From positions 1 to 52,815 of the forward strand of contig QHPU01000059.1 in assembly GCA_003219175.1 (NCBI GenBank): a stretch of 52,815 nucleotides of DNA, given 5' to 3'. Both the position numbers and the translations under genes were made by a program. Below, piece after piece: positions 15,772 to 24,964 of this stretch. Each line of letters opens with the position of its first letter. Position 1 is the stretch's first letter. The notes under the pieces were generated by a model. It was given only the letters and a program-made list of their open reading frames with translations, ran no database searches and had not been told where the DNA came from. Source of the DNA: Verrucomicrobiota bacterium (GTDB taxonomy: Bacteria; Verrucomicrobiota; Verrucomicrobiia; Chthoniobacterales; UBA10450).

Positions 15772-16538
15772 CTTACTGCCTCGGGATGCTCTGCCGCACG
15801 GGTGCGGTTTTTCTCTCCGATTCACGTACAAGTGCGGGTATGGACAACATCACGATGCGGAGCAAGATGCGGCTCTTCGAAAAACCGGGCGCGCGAGTGA
15901 TTTGCATCATGAGCTCGGGCAACCTTTCGCTCACTCAGGCGACGCTCGCATTGATCGATGACGATTTGGTTCTGGCGAACAACGAGCCGTCGCGCGAGAC
16001 GATAATGAATACCCACACGCTCTACGAAACCGCCCGTTATGTCGGAAGCAAAGTGCGCGCGGTGGAAAGACGCGATCGCGTGGCGCTCGAAGCAGACGGG
16101 TTCGACTTCAACATCAACCTGATCGTCGGTGGCCAGATCGTGGGTTTGTCACCAGAGGTTCACCTGATTTATCCGCAGGGAAACAGCATTCATGCGACGC
16201 GTGATTGTCCGTTTCTGCAGATCGGCGAAACGAAATACGGGAAACCAATTCTCGATCGTGGATTCAATTACGAGACTTCACTGAGCGACGCGGTGAAATT
16301 TGGAATTGTTTCCATCGATGCGACCATGAAAAGTAATGTCGCGGTGGGGCCACCGATCGATTTGCTTTGCTACGAGACCGATTCACTGTTGGCGAATTCG
16401 CGAATGCGGCTCGATCAGGACGATCCTTATTTGCAAGAGATCGGACGCAAATGGCAGAACGGTATAATCAAGCTAGTCAAAGAGATGCCGGCGCCTGATT
16501 TCACGAAGCCTTCGTTGGGGTTTGCGACCGCAGCCTAG
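15768..16538 (+). CDS. Anbu: proteasome-like N-terminal nucleophile peptidase
   Basis: Anbu is a bacterial relative of HslV and proteasome beta subunits that forms open-ring or helical assemblies. The 256-residue product starts MTYCLGMLCRTGAVFLSDSRTSAGMDNI. After Met removal the Thr becomes residue 1, as in other Ntn hydrolases, and the conserved Asp (in SDSRT) and Lys33 follow in proper spacing. 'VGPPIDLLCYETDSL' near the C-terminus is also a family trait. Anbu genes are usually found with an alpha-E domain protein, a circularly permuted ATP-grasp and a transglutaminase. None of these is in this window, and the only coupled partner is the membrane protein upstream. Substrates are unknown. 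Confidence 0.9.
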   Translation: MTYCLGMLCRTGAVFLSDSRTSAGMDNITMRSKMRLFEKPGARVICIMSSGNLSLTQATLALIDDDLVLANNEPSRETIMNTHTLYETARYVGSKVRAVERRDRVALEADGFDFNINLIVGGQIVGLSPEVHLIYPQGNSIHATRDCPFLQIGETKYGKPILDRGFNYETSLSDAVKFGIVSIDATMKSNVAVGPPIDLLCYETDSLLANSRMRLDQDDPYLQEIGRKWQNGIIKLVKEMPAPDFTKPSLGFATAA

Positions 16539-16582
16539 TTGCGGCACGACGAACGAATTATCGGAGTTGCTGCGATTCAAGT

Positions 16583-16707
16583 CTGGGGAGCGCACGTGCC
16601 CTCGCGTGCTGTGGTTGGCGCCTCGCCAACCACTCTACTATGGTGCAACAAAAGAAGCATTTCGGCGAGGCGCCGAAATGGGAACGCGAGACGCATGCGC
16701 TCCCCAG
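16583..16707 (+). repeat. REP/RAYT-type inverted repeat pair, no transposase
   Basis: The ends CTGGGGAGCGCA and TGCGCTCCCCAG form a perfect 12-base inverted repeat. Inside lie CTCGCGTGC / GCGAGACGC and the hairpins GGTTGGCGCCTCGCCAACC and TTTCGGCGAGGCGCCGAAA. The order (GGAGCGCA, CTCGCGT, then a GGCG.C.CGCC hairpin) is the same as in the repeats flanking the transposase in recG at 26061-26674. Only about 25 bases separate the two halves, so it is a non-autonomous or solo pair. The window between the Anbu gene and trpF (16539-16789) otherwise holds nothing visible. Confidence 0.75.
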
Positions 16708-16789
16708 AATCAGAATTCACGTCACGGCGCCGAGCTATGAGGCGTCGGTTGCGGCCGTGAGTAATTCAGCCTCTTTTAGACATCGCCCC

Positions 16790-17410
16790 ATGTTCGTTAA
16801 GATTTGCGGCATCATGAATCAGGTAGACGCCGAGCTTGCCATCGCGGCCGGGGCGGATGCTCTGGGTTTTAACTTCTGGCCGGGCAGCCGGCGTTATCTT
16901 GAGCCCGCGAAAGCGGCCGGTTGGATCAGAAAGTTGCCCGATACGGTTATTCGGGTTGGGGTTGTGGTAAATCCGACCGAGTTGTATGCGGCGACGATCG
17001 CAGCAGTAGATGGGATCGACCTTCTGCAATTGCACGGGACGGAGTCGTCTGAATTTTGTCTGAATCTAGTAGAAGCGCATATCCCCCTTTGGAAGGCAAT
17101 TCCGATGACCGGGCCCGAAACACGGCTACCTGATTACCACGCTGAGCGGATCCTACTGGATACGGTTACTGAGGGGAGGTTTGGGGGGACGGGTGTGCCA
17201 TTTCATTGGAGCTGGGCGCGCGACCTGATCAACGCCAATCCGACCTTGGAACTGATTCTGGCGGGGGGCTTGACGCCCGAAAATGTGGGTCGCGCCATTA
17301 CCGAATCTCGGCCGTTTGGCGTGGACGTGGCGAGCGGGGTCGAGGGGCGGTCCGGCCGCAAAGATATTTACCGGGTCCGCGATTTTATTGCTGCTGCGCG
17401 CTCTGCCTAA
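16790..17410 (+). CDS. trpF: Phosphoribosylanthranilate isomerase
   Basis: It catalyses the Amadori rearrangement of phosphoribosylanthranilate in tryptophan synthesis. ATG 16790 gives 206 residues starting MFVKICGIMNQVDAELAIAAGADALGF, diagnostic of TrpF. Catalytic Cys6 and Asp124 (in ILLDT) are present, with the phosphate-binding 'LAGGLTPENVGRAI' and 'GVDVASGVEGRSGRKD' near the end. The frame is open back to 16640, but that part reads through the REP pair and is not family-like. No other trp genes lie nearby. Confidence 0.95.
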   Translation: MFVKICGIMNQVDAELAIAAGADALGFNFWPGSRRYLEPAKAAGWIRKLPDTVIRVGVVVNPTELYAATIAAVDGIDLLQLHGTESSEFCLNLVEAHIPLWKAIPMTGPETRLPDYHAERILLDTVTEGRFGGTGVPFHWSWARDLINANPTLELILAGGLTPENVGRAITESRPFGVDVASGVEGRSGRKDIYRVRDFIAAARSA

Positions 17411-17513
17411 AGCGGAGTAGAAAACCGGCTCTCGAGGGGTCGGAAACAAGACCGGAGGCTGGTCTGCTTCCTGCTTTAACGCCCTTTGCTTTAATCAAAA
17501 TCGCACTACTACT

Positions 17514-19268
17514 ATGGCAACTTTCACATTCAAACTGACTTGCGGAACGATCGCATTCCTCGCGGCCATCTCCGTCTCCTTCGGCCAAGCGACTTCGCCT
17601 GCTCCCGAGAGCACTGAAAAGAAGGCGGGTAACGCTAATTCTGCCAAGAATGCCGATAAAAACCAATCAGTCCCTGCCCCTTTAACTGTTGTGCAGGCGA
17701 CGAGTGCGACGTCGACGCCAGCAGCAAAAGCCCCCCAACCATCTACCAGCACGCCCGCCACCACGGTTCCACCGCCTGCCGCTGCCGAATCTGCTACGGA
17801 AAGCGGTGGTGTCGGCGTGCGTGAGTTTCAAGGCGACGATGTCGGCCAAGTGCTGCGTCTGTTGGCCCGTCAAGCCAAGGTTAACATGGTGGTAAGCGAT
17901 CAGGTGACTGGCACGGTGACGATGCGGTTGGAAGACGTCACCGCGCTGCAAGCAATCGCGATTATCGTAAAAGCCAAAGGTTTATTCATGGATCAGATTG
18001 ACCATGTTTACTATATTAAGACGCCTGCCGAAAAGACCGCGGAGCCGACGGAGAGCGACAGTTATCAGTTCAGTTATTCGCGGGCAAAAGAGGTAGCGCC
18101 TTTGCTGGCCTCCCAGCTTGCGAGCAAGGATCCGCCTCAGTTCGACGAGCGGACCAACACCATTTTTTTTCGGGAAACTCGCAGTAACTTGGACAATATC
18201 CGCAAATTACTGGTGACGATCGACAAACCGACCAAGCAGGTAATGATCGAAGCTCGCCTGGTTGAAGTTACGGCGAACCCGCAACAAAGCTACGGCATCG
18301 ACTGGTCCGGAGTGGTTGGTAGCGCGAGTAACGGTAAGACCTTCCAGTACGGTGGACCGACCACTAGTAGTTCAGGCGGTGGTACCGGGAACAATTCAAC
18401 TTTTAACGGGGCTGTAGGGCCACTGCCATTGGGCAATCCCAACAACCCAAATTTCCTGGGCAGCTTTGGTCACTTGGCCTTTGGCCAGTTCGCAATCCTG
18501 ACCGTGCCGCAGATGTCCGCCACTTTGCGGCTACTTAATGAAGATTCGGATGCTGAATTCCTCGCCAATCCGCGGGTTGTGACCGCTGACAATTTGCAGG
18601 CGAAAATCGAGATCAATCGCGCTCAGCCGGTTCCGCAGTTGAATTTCAATGAACAGACTGCCACTGCCGTTTTCGGTGGATTCCAGGACAAAAAGTTCGG
18701 CAACACCCTCATCGTTACACCCAGCATCAATAAGGACAACTTTGTCACCCTGAAGGTGAAACCCGAGATCAGCAACAAGGTCGGAGATTCCACCTTTGTG
18801 TTCGCGGGTGCGACAGTTAGCAGCCCGATCATTGATACGCGCAGTCTGGATTCCAACGTCTTGATCCACAGCGGCGATACGCTGGCCATTGGTGGATTAC
18901 TCCAGGACGAAGTGGCCAAAGCGCGTAACAAAGTGCCCCTGATCGGCGATGTCCCGGTTCTTGGTTATCTCTTTCAGAACCATCTGAACAGTCGGACCAA
19001 ACGTAATCTGCTCGTTTTCGTGACGCCCACGATCATTAGCTCCAAATACGGTACCGGTTTGGAGGATCAGGTTAGTGGATTACACCATGTGGGCGAGGAA
19101 TACGCCGACATTAACGGCTGGCGCAACAACGCCAAAGGCGCCGTTCGGCTGGTGCCAACCGGCAATCGGCAGGTGGTAGCGGATTACCCGAAACCGGGAA
19201 CGCCGCCGCCACCCGCGATGGGCGAAGAGATTCAATTCAAGAGTTCAGCCAAGGATCGCGACTTCTAG
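17514..19268 (+). CDS. Secretin-family outer-membrane protein (GspD/PilQ-like)
   Basis: The 584-residue product has a Sec signal peptide (MATFTFKLTCGTIAFLAAISVSFGQA) and a Pro/Ala/Thr-rich linker. An STN-like N-domain follows ('REFQGDDVGQVLRLLARQAKVNMVVSDQVTGTVTMRLEDVTALQAI', about residues 98-145), then an N1-type domain ('YSRAKEVAPLLASQL', 'VTIDKPTKQVMIEARLVEVT'). The C-terminal secretin domain ends 'VPLIGDVPVLGYLFQNHLNSRTKRNLLVFVTPTII'. Secretins form the outer-membrane ring of type II secretion and type IV pili. No gsp or pil genes are adjacent, so which machine it serves is unclear. A Gly/Ser/Asn-rich insert lies around residues 280-305. Confidence 0.9.
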   Translation: MATFTFKLTCGTIAFLAAISVSFGQATSPAPESTEKKAGNANSAKNADKNQSVPAPLTVVQATSATSTPAAKAPQPSTSTPATTVPPPAAAESATESGGVGVREFQGDDVGQVLRLLARQAKVNMVVSDQVTGTVTMRLEDVTALQAIAIIVKAKGLFMDQIDHVYYIKTPAEKTAEPTESDSYQFSYSRAKEVAPLLASQLASKDPPQFDERTNTIFFRETRSNLDNIRKLLVTIDKPTKQVMIEARLVEVTANPQQSYGIDWSGVVGSASNGKTFQYGGPTTSSSGGGTGNNSTFNGAVGPLPLGNPNNPNFLGSFGHLAFGQFAILTVPQMSATLRLLNEDSDAEFLANPRVVTADNLQAKIEINRAQPVPQLNFNEQTATAVFGGFQDKKFGNTLIVTPSINKDNFVTLKVKPEISNKVGDSTFVFAGATVSSPIIDTRSLDSNVLIHSGDTLAIGGLLQDEVAKARNKVPLIGDVPVLGYLFQNHLNSRTKRNLLVFVTPTIISSKYGTGLEDQVSGLHHVGEEYADINGWRNNAKGAVRLVPTGNRQVVADYPKPGTPPPPAMGEEIQFKSSAKDRDF

Positions 19269-19289
19269 TTTTCAGTGGAATGTGGGGTT

Positions 19290-19326
19290 GAAAGGGGGCG
19301 GACGCTTCGCGGCGTTCGCCCTTTCC
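19290..19326. terminator. Putative bidirectional terminator hairpin
   Basis: GAAAGGGGGCGGACGC and GCGTTCGCCCTTTC can pair into a GC-rich stem with a TTCG-containing loop, between the convergent secretin (+) and sigma factor (-) genes. There is no long T-run, so the call is tentative. Confidence 0.45.
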
Positions 19327-19416
19327 ACTTTCTGGCGAGAACTGAACTGGAGCCACGGCGCTATGCCGCCCTGTCGGTTGACCGGCTCGAGAACGCGAGG
19401 CGAGGACAGAGCGAAT

Positions 19417-20001
19417 CTAACGCTCAAGATAGTGATTAAGCGCAGCGCGTAGTTCGGTTCGTGCGCGAAACAGCAGGCTTTTAACCGCAGCAATCGACAG
19501 TCCAAGAACCTCTCCGATTTCCTCGTAGCTCTTGTCTTCGTAACGGCGGAGTACGACCGCCATTCGCTGTTTCTCGGGCAACGCGAGAATTGCCCGCTCA
19601 ATCTCACGTTGCAGCTCACTCTCGAGCAGTTGTTCGTCTGGGATCCGTCCGGCCGAATCGACCAGCGCCAGAGTCTCTTCGCCTTCATGAACGTCCAGCA
19701 AATCGCCCGGATGCCGTTTGCGCCTCCGGGCTTCATTAAAAACGAGATTACGTGTGATGGTTAGCAGCCAGGTGGTGAATTTCGCGGTCGGCCGGTAACG
19801 CCCTGCACTCTTCCAGACCCGTACAAAGACCTGCTGCGCTACGTCCTCGACATCGGAATTGTTGCCCAGCATTCGCCCAACCGTGCCAATGACCAGAGCC
19901 TGGTGACGTTCGACAAGCCGCTCGAACGCAGCGATATCGCCGCGCGCCGCTCTCGCCATCAGGGCAGCATCGTCAAGCTCGCTGGCGCCTTGCTCCGACA
20001 T
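19417..20001 (-). CDS. ECF-type RNA polymerase sigma factor
   Basis: From ATG 20001 (MSEQGASELDDAALM) the product has 194 residues. Region 2 is 'LMARAARGDIAAFERLVERHQALVIGTVGRMLGNNSDVEDVAQQVFVRVWKSAGRY....FTTWLLTITRNLVFNEARRRKR'. Region 4 is 'LPEKQRMAVVLRRYEDKSYEEIGEVLGLSIAAVKSLLFRARTELRAAL', a helix-turn-helix that reads the -35 element. This is classic sigma-70 ECF layout without a C-terminal sensor. An earlier start up to 20052 is possible. No anti-sigma gene is adjacent, so its control is unknown. Confidence 0.93.
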   Translation of the reverse strand: MSEQGASELDDAALMARAARGDIAAFERLVERHQALVIGTVGRMLGNNSDVEDVAQQVFVRVWKSAGRYRPTAKFTTWLLTITRNLVFNEARRRKRHPGDLLDVHEGEETLALVDSAGRIPDEQLLESELQREIERAILALPEKQRMAVVLRRYEDKSYEEIGEVLGLSIAAVKSLLFRARTELRAALNHYLER

Positions 20002-20147
20002 GGAAAAGGACGACGGACACGTGCTCACCATTATTCGTTTAAAACCCGACAATGAATTCGGCGTCGCGCCCCGATTGGTCGTTTTGGTTGCATCACTTTC
20101 TCAGACCATGCATCATTCACCCAGCGTTTATCCGTATCAACTTAGGA

Positions 20148-21299
20148 ATGAATTACCGGTTAATTCCCGACGCGCTTCGACCTATTGCAGAGAAAATTGA
20201 AGCGCAAGAGCGCGTCAGCGACGCCGAGGCGGTGGTTTTGTATCAGTCGCGCGATCTGAACGCCCTCGGGATAATGGCGAATGCGGTGCGCGAAAGAAAG
20301 AACGGGAATTACGCCAGTTACATTCACAACCGCTACATCAACTACTCCAACATTTGCATTCTTTCGTGCCAGTTCTGCGCGTTTGCCGCGAGGAAGCGCG
20401 ATCCTCATGCGTTTGAATATGCCATTGAGGAAATTGTTCGCGTTGTCCGCGAAGCCCTGCCGCTTGGTATCACCGAGGTCCATATGGTCGGTGGGCTTCA
20501 TCCGACGCTGCGTAAGGCGTGGTATCTCGACTTGCTGCGCGAGTTACGCGCCCTCGATCCGGACTTACACATTAAGGCCTTCACCGCTATCGAAGTGCGT
20601 CACCTGGCGCAGCGCATTTTTCGGCTGTCGATCCGGGAAATGCTCGAATTGTTGCGCGAGCACGGGCTTGGCTCGATTACCGGGGGCGGCGCGGAAATCT
20701 TTGATCCGGTCGTGCGCGATACGATTTGCCGCGGCAAGGAGACGGCGGAAGAATGGCTCGAGGTCCATCGCACCTGGCACGAAATGGGTGGTCGCAGCAC
20801 CTGTACCATGCTTTATGGCCACATCGAGACCCTCGAACATCGGGTCGATCATTTAAGCAAGTTGCGCCGGCTTCAGGACGAGACGGGCGGTTTCACCGGC
20901 TTTGTTCCTTTTGCCTTTGAACCACAAACGACAATTCTGGCTCACATCAAACCCGCTACGGCCATTGAACAACTCCGCAATCTTGCCGTCAGCCGTATTT
21001 ACTTGGATAACATTGATCATCTCACCGCGTACTGGGTAAGCATCGGCCTGCCCCTCGCACAGGTCTCCCTGAATTACGGCGTGGACGATTTACACGGCAC
21101 TATTCTGGAAGAAAAGATTTTCCACATGGCCGGCGCAACAACACCGCAGCAGCAAACCGTCGCCGCCCTGGAGCACGCCATTCGCGAGGCCGGTCGCGAA
21201 CCGGTCCAACGCGACAGTTATTATCGACACATTACTGCTCCAAAGAACGGATCGATGCCCGGCGTGCGCTCGGCCGACGCGGAACTGGCGTGCGTGTAA
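20148..21299 (+). CDS. mqnE: Aminofutalosine synthase (radical SAM)
   Basis: It is the second step of the futalosine menaquinone pathway: it joins 3-(1-carboxyvinyloxy)benzoate to SAM to give aminofutalosine. ATG 20148, just after GGA, gives 383 residues. The radical-SAM cluster CX3CX2C is at C70, C74 and C77 ('NICILSCQFCAF'). 'GITEVHMVGGLHP', 'GSITGGGAEIFDP', 'LYGHIET' and the family ending 'AQVSLNYGVDDLHGTILEEKIFHMAGA' are present. It could be confused with MqnC or CofH, but the C-terminal block and the adjacent mqnA favour MqnE. Confidence 0.9.
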   Translation: MNYRLIPDALRPIAEKIEAQERVSDAEAVVLYQSRDLNALGIMANAVRERKNGNYASYIHNRYINYSNICILSCQFCAFAARKRDPHAFEYAIEEIVRVVREALPLGITEVHMVGGLHPTLRKAWYLDLLRELRALDPDLHIKAFTAIEVRHLAQRIFRLSIREMLELLREHGLGSITGGGAEIFDPVVRDTICRGKETAEEWLEVHRTWHEMGGRSTCTMLYGHIETLEHRVDHLSKLRRLQDETGGFTGFVPFAFEPQTTILAHIKPATAIEQLRNLAVSRIYLDNIDHLTAYWVSIGLPLAQVSLNYGVDDLHGTILEEKIFHMAGATTPQQQTVAALEHAIREAGREPVQRDSYYRHITAPKNGSMPGVRSADAELACV

Positions 21300-21365
21300 G
21301 TGTCTCTTCCTCCTATTCTGACTGTGAGGAAAGACAGAGATTAAAAAGAAGAGGAAGATCTTTTT

Positions 21366-22154
21366 GTGAAGCCGGTTCGCATCGGCTGCGTTAAATATCT
21401 CAACGCTCGCCCCCTGATTCACGGTTGGAGTGGGGGCACTGTTGATTTTGATCATCCGGCAGCGCTTTGTCGAAAACTCGATCGCGGCGCTCTCGACGTT
21501 GCCCTCGTTTCCAGTCTCGAATTTCTGCGTCGTCCGATTTACCGGATCGTCGACGGGATCTCGATTTCATCCCGAGGCGAGGTTTACAGTGTCATCGTTG
21601 CGCATGGTGGGAAACTCGCGCGTATTGAGCAAATCGAGCTCGATCCTGCATCTGAAACATCAGTTGCGCTTTTGCGCTGTCTTCTCGCGCAACGCGGATT
21701 GAGCCCGCGCTTGGTTCGGAACATAGACTTCGAGTCTGTCCCGGGTTTACAACCCGCTGCACCACCGCAGAGGGCACGGCTCCTGATTGGGGATCAGGCG
21801 ATTCGATTCCGAGAGAAGTACCGGGGTTACAGTGTCTGGGATTTGGGTGAAGAATGGAGCGATGTGGCCCATCTGCCCTTCGTCTTCGCGCTTTGGTTGA
21901 TTCGACCGGAAGTCAGCGATGCGGAGGAAATAGCCGACGCCTTGCGACAGCTTCGCGGTCGGAACCTGCAAAACCTCGATGATCTCGTCTCGTCGCAAAC
22001 GCGGGTCTCACCCGAGTTCTGCCGAAAATATTACCGCGAATATCTTTTCTTTGATTTCGGTGAGCGTGAGAAAGCAGGTCTGTACGAATTCCATCGGCGG
22101 TGTCTGCTGAACAAAATCGATGTCGCTTTGGAAATGCCGTTGAATCTGGTGTGA
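21366..22154 (+). CDS. mqnA: Chorismate dehydratase (menaquinone synthesis)
   Basis: MqnA removes water from chorismate to give 3-[(1-carboxyvinyl)oxy]benzoate, the entry step of the futalosine pathway. Its product is the MqnE substrate, so the pair is coherent. The 262 residues start MKPVRIGCVKYLNARPLIHG. They contain 'LDVALVSSLEFLRRPIYRIVDGISISSRGEVYSV', 'LLIGDQAIRFREKYRGYSVWDLGEEWSDVAHLPFVFALW' and a C-terminal 'YFREYLFFDFGEREKAGL.EF' region, as in the family. It starts 66 bases after mqnE. Confidence 0.93.
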   Translation: MKPVRIGCVKYLNARPLIHGWSGGTVDFDHPAALCRKLDRGALDVALVSSLEFLRRPIYRIVDGISISSRGEVYSVIVAHGGKLARIEQIELDPASETSVALLRCLLAQRGLSPRLVRNIDFESVPGLQPAAPPQRARLLIGDQAIRFREKYRGYSVWDLGEEWSDVAHLPFVFALWLIRPEVSDAEEIADALRQLRGRNLQNLDDLVSSQTRVSPEFCRKYYREYLFFDFGEREKAGLYEFHRRCLLNKIDVALEMPLNLV

Positions 22155-22279
22155 AACGGAGAGTGCACGCCTCTTGCGGCGGTCGGCAGTCCGGCTCGGA
22201 CCTTCGCCCAGGTGCCGAAAGCGATACCCAAGATCCATCTGCTTCCCGGAGGAACGCGCAAGGTGCGTGCGCTGCCCGA

Positions 22280-23173
22280 ATGAGAAGAATGGAGGTTCGT
22301 ATTGGAATTTCCGGCTGGAACTATGCCGGATGGCGTGGCGTTTTTTACCCAAAGGATCTGCCGCATCGTCGCGAGCTGGAATTCGCCTCGCGAGTGTTGA
22401 ACTCCATTGAGATCAACGGCTCATTTTACTCGCTGCAACGACCAACCAGCTATCGGCGTTGGTACGAGGCAACGCCGGAAAATTTTCTCTTCAGCGTAAA
22501 AGGCGCGCGTTTCATCACTCACATGAAGAAATTGCGCGAGATCGAAGTCCCGTTGGCCAATTTCTTTGCTTCGGGCGTTCTCGCGCTGGAAGGAAAACTT
22601 GGCCCGATTCTTTGGCAATTCCCACCAAACTTTGGTTGGAACGTGGAGCGTTTTCGCGAATTTTTTCAGTTACTCCCAAAATCCACGAAAGAGGCAGCGT
22701 TGCTCGGACGAACGCATGACTCGAAACTAAAAGTGCGTGCGTGGTTGAAAACAGAACGCGATCGCCCGCTGCGTTATTGCGTCGAAATTCGGCATCCCAG
22801 TTTTCTCGTGTCCGATTTTTTAGAACTGTTGCGCAAATTCAATGTGGCGTTCGTTTTCGCCGACACCGCCGGAAAGTGGCCGTACGCCGAAGATCTAACG
22901 GCCGATTTCGTTTATTGCCGTCTCCATGGCGACACCAAGCTCTATACCAGTGGGTACAGCGAAAGCGCGCTCGATTGGTGGTCAGCGCGACTGAAACTCT
23001 GGCGCCAAGGAAAGCAACCGGCCGACGCAAAACTTGTCGCCGGCAAAACGAAGGCCGCAGCGAACGACGTCTTCGTTTACTTCGACAATGACGCAAAAGT
23101 GCATGCGCCCTTCGACGCGCAGTCCCTCGCGCGCAAAATGAAGCAATCAACAAAGTATAAGCGCGAGAGCTGA
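22280..23173 (+). CDS. DUF72 (YecE-like) TIM-barrel protein
   Basis: The product starts MRRMEVRIGISGWNYAGWRGVFYPKDLPHRRELEFASRVLNSIEINGSFY, the signature of the DUF72/YecE family. 'YCVEIRHPSF', 'VAFVFADTAGKWPY', 'VYCRLHGDTKLYTSGYSE' and the terminal 'DVFVYFDNDAKVHAPFDA' blocks follow. The biochemical role is unknown. The frame is open back to 22100, but that section (22155-22279) is repeat-like intergenic DNA. ATG 22280 or 22289 is the natural start. Confidence 0.88.
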   Translation: MRRMEVRIGISGWNYAGWRGVFYPKDLPHRRELEFASRVLNSIEINGSFYSLQRPTSYRRWYEATPENFLFSVKGARFITHMKKLREIEVPLANFFASGVLALEGKLGPILWQFPPNFGWNVERFREFFQLLPKSTKEAALLGRTHDSKLKVRAWLKTERDRPLRYCVEIRHPSFLVSDFLELLRKFNVAFVFADTAGKWPYAEDLTADFVYCRLHGDTKLYTSGYSESALDWWSARLKLWRQGKQPADAKLVAGKTKAAANDVFVYFDNDAKVHAPFDAQSLARKMKQSTKYKRES

Positions 23174-23269
23174 ACGCACATCGGTTAATACGCGGCCCAC
23201 AAAGGGCAAAAGAAAAGACCGGAAATTTCCGCCCGGTTGTCATCTGATCGCGTGCGCATAAGATAATCG

Positions 23270-24964
23270 GTGCACCCTCGGTGGATTTTGGCGCGCGACA
23301 TCGCGTTGCCTGGTAATGGCATTCCGTGGCCGGAACTGTGCGGTTCCGCTTGCATCGCGCGTTTGCTTCAGCGTCGGGAATTTACTTGTGCGGATGAGGT
23401 ACGCGCATTTCTAAATCCGCGACTGTCGACCCTGGCCGATCCATTTTTCTTACCCAGAATGCAGGATGCCGTAGAACGGATTTTCCACGCCATTGATCTA
23501 CGTCAACGCATCGTTCTGTTCGGCGATTACGATGTTGACGGGGTCACCTCTCTCGCACTGCTATCCGAAGTGTTGCGCGCGTACGGTAGCGAGGTCGCAT
23601 TGTTCCTGCCGCATCGAATCGAGGAAGGCTACGGGTTAAGTAACGAAGGGGTCGCCCGCTGCCTTCGCCTCCACAATCCACAACTTCTCATCGCCATCGA
23701 TTGCGGGACATCATCGTCCGTCGAAATCGCTTCACTCAGGAAAGCCGGTGTCGATGTGCTTGTGCTGGATCATCACGAGCCAAAGCCTGAGCTGCCCGAA
23801 TGCTTGCTGGTAAATCCCAAAACCGCGAATTCCGGGTTCGAGTATCTCTGCAGCGTCGGCCTGACATTTAAGCTTTGTCATGCCCTCTTAAAAACACGTC
23901 GGATCGATTTTGATCTCAAAACCGTGCTCGATTTGGTCGCGCTCGGAACCGTCGCCGACATTGTCCCCTTGCAAGGCGACAACCGTGTTTTCGTAAAAAG
24001 CGGTTCTGCCGTGATCGCCAGGTCGCGTCGCGCCGGGATCATAAAATTGATTGAAGTCGCGGGCGTGAAACCGCCCGTCATGCCGGATGATATCGGTTAC
24101 CGGCTTGGACCGCGGTTAAACGCAGCCGGACGGCTGGCAACGGCTGAAAAAGCATTGCGCTTGCTAGTGACCGATAATCCGATTGAAGCGGCCGAACTCG
24201 CCCGCGAACTCGACGATCGGAATCGGGAGCGTCAGGAAGTTGAAAGGCAAATCCTTCAGCAGGCTGAAGATGAGCTTGCGAAAAACTTTGATCCGTCGCG
24301 CGATGCCGGAATTGTCCTGGGTGCGCGTGGCTGGCATCCCGGAGTTCTCGGCATCGTGGCGTCGCGGATATCGAAAAAATATTATCGGCCGACGATTATC
24401 ATTGGATTCGATGAAAGCGGTGCAGGAAAAGGGAGCGGCCGGAGCATAGAGGATTGTTCGATCGTGCACGCGCTTACGGAATGCGGTGGTACGCTGGAAA
24501 AATTCGGCGGACACGAAATGGCGGCTGGAGTCAGTTTGCGCGAAGAAAATTTACCGCGATTTCGCGAACAGTTTTTGGAAGCGGCAGCGCGGCAATTATC
24601 CGACGACGCGCTGGCGCCGCGCTTGCATCTCGACGCCGAAATCGGACTGGATGAGATCAACTTCGATTTGCTGCATTGGCACGAGATGCTGCAACCGTTC
24701 GGGAACGGCAATCCGCAGCCGATCTTCGCTTGTTCGGCGGTCGAGGCCGCCCGGCCGCCGCGGATCGTCGGAGACAGGCATCTTGATCTGAGGTTGAAAA
24801 AACAGAACGCAATTAGGCGCGCCATCTTTTTCGATAGTGCTTCAGCCCCGTTACCGCCCGCACCGTGGGACGTCGCCTTCCGCCTGCATCCAAGCATTTA
24901 CGAAGGTAAAATCCGAATTGATTTGCACGTGCAAGCTTTGCGCCGGGCCGCGTCGTTCAATTGA
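23270..24964 (+). CDS. recJ: Single-stranded-DNA-specific exonuclease RecJ
   Basis: A 5'-3' ssDNA exonuclease acting in recombination and repair. GTG 23270 gives 564 residues. The DHH phosphoesterase motifs are 'VLFGDYDVDGVTSLALL' (about 81-97), 'LLIAIDCGTSS', the 'LVLDHHEP' motif that names the family, and 'DLVALGTVADIVPL'. The DHHA1 part contains 'RLGPRLNAAGRLATAEKALRLL' and the later 'FGGHEMAAGVSL'. The stop overlaps the recG ATG by one base (TGATG), so the two recombination genes are coupled. Confidence 0.95.
   Translation: MHPRWILARDIALPGNGIPWPELCGSACIARLLQRREFTCADEVRAFLNPRLSTLADPFFLPRMQDAVERIFHAIDLRQRIVLFGDYDVDGVTSLALLSEVLRAYGSEVALFLPHRIEEGYGLSNEGVARCLRLHNPQLLIAIDCGTSSSVEIASLRKAGVDVLVLDHHEPKPELPECLLVNPKTANSGFEYLCSVGLTFKLCHALLKTRRIDFDLKTVLDLVALGTVADIVPLQGDNRVFVKSGSAVIARSRRAGIIKLIEVAGVKPPVMPDDIGYRLGPRLNAAGRLATAEKALRLLVTDNPIEAAELARELDDRNRERQEVERQILQQAEDELAKNFDPSRDAGIVLGARGWHPGVLGIVASRISKKYYRPTIIIGFDESGAGKGSGRSIEDCSIVHALTECGGTLEKFGGHEMAAGVSLREENLPRFREQFLEAAARQLSDDALAPRLHLDAEIGLDEINFDLLHWHEMLQPFGNGNPQPIFACSAVEAARPPRIVGDRHLDLRLKKQNAIRRAIFFDSASAPLPPAPWDVAFRLHPSIYEGKIRIDLHVQALRRAASFN

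Noticed and set aside
20052-21299. mqnE considered as cofH (F420 synthesis) or mqnC
   Set aside because: The C-terminal block ending LEEKIFHMAGA and the adjacent mqnA fit aminofutalosine synthase better; no F420 genes are near.
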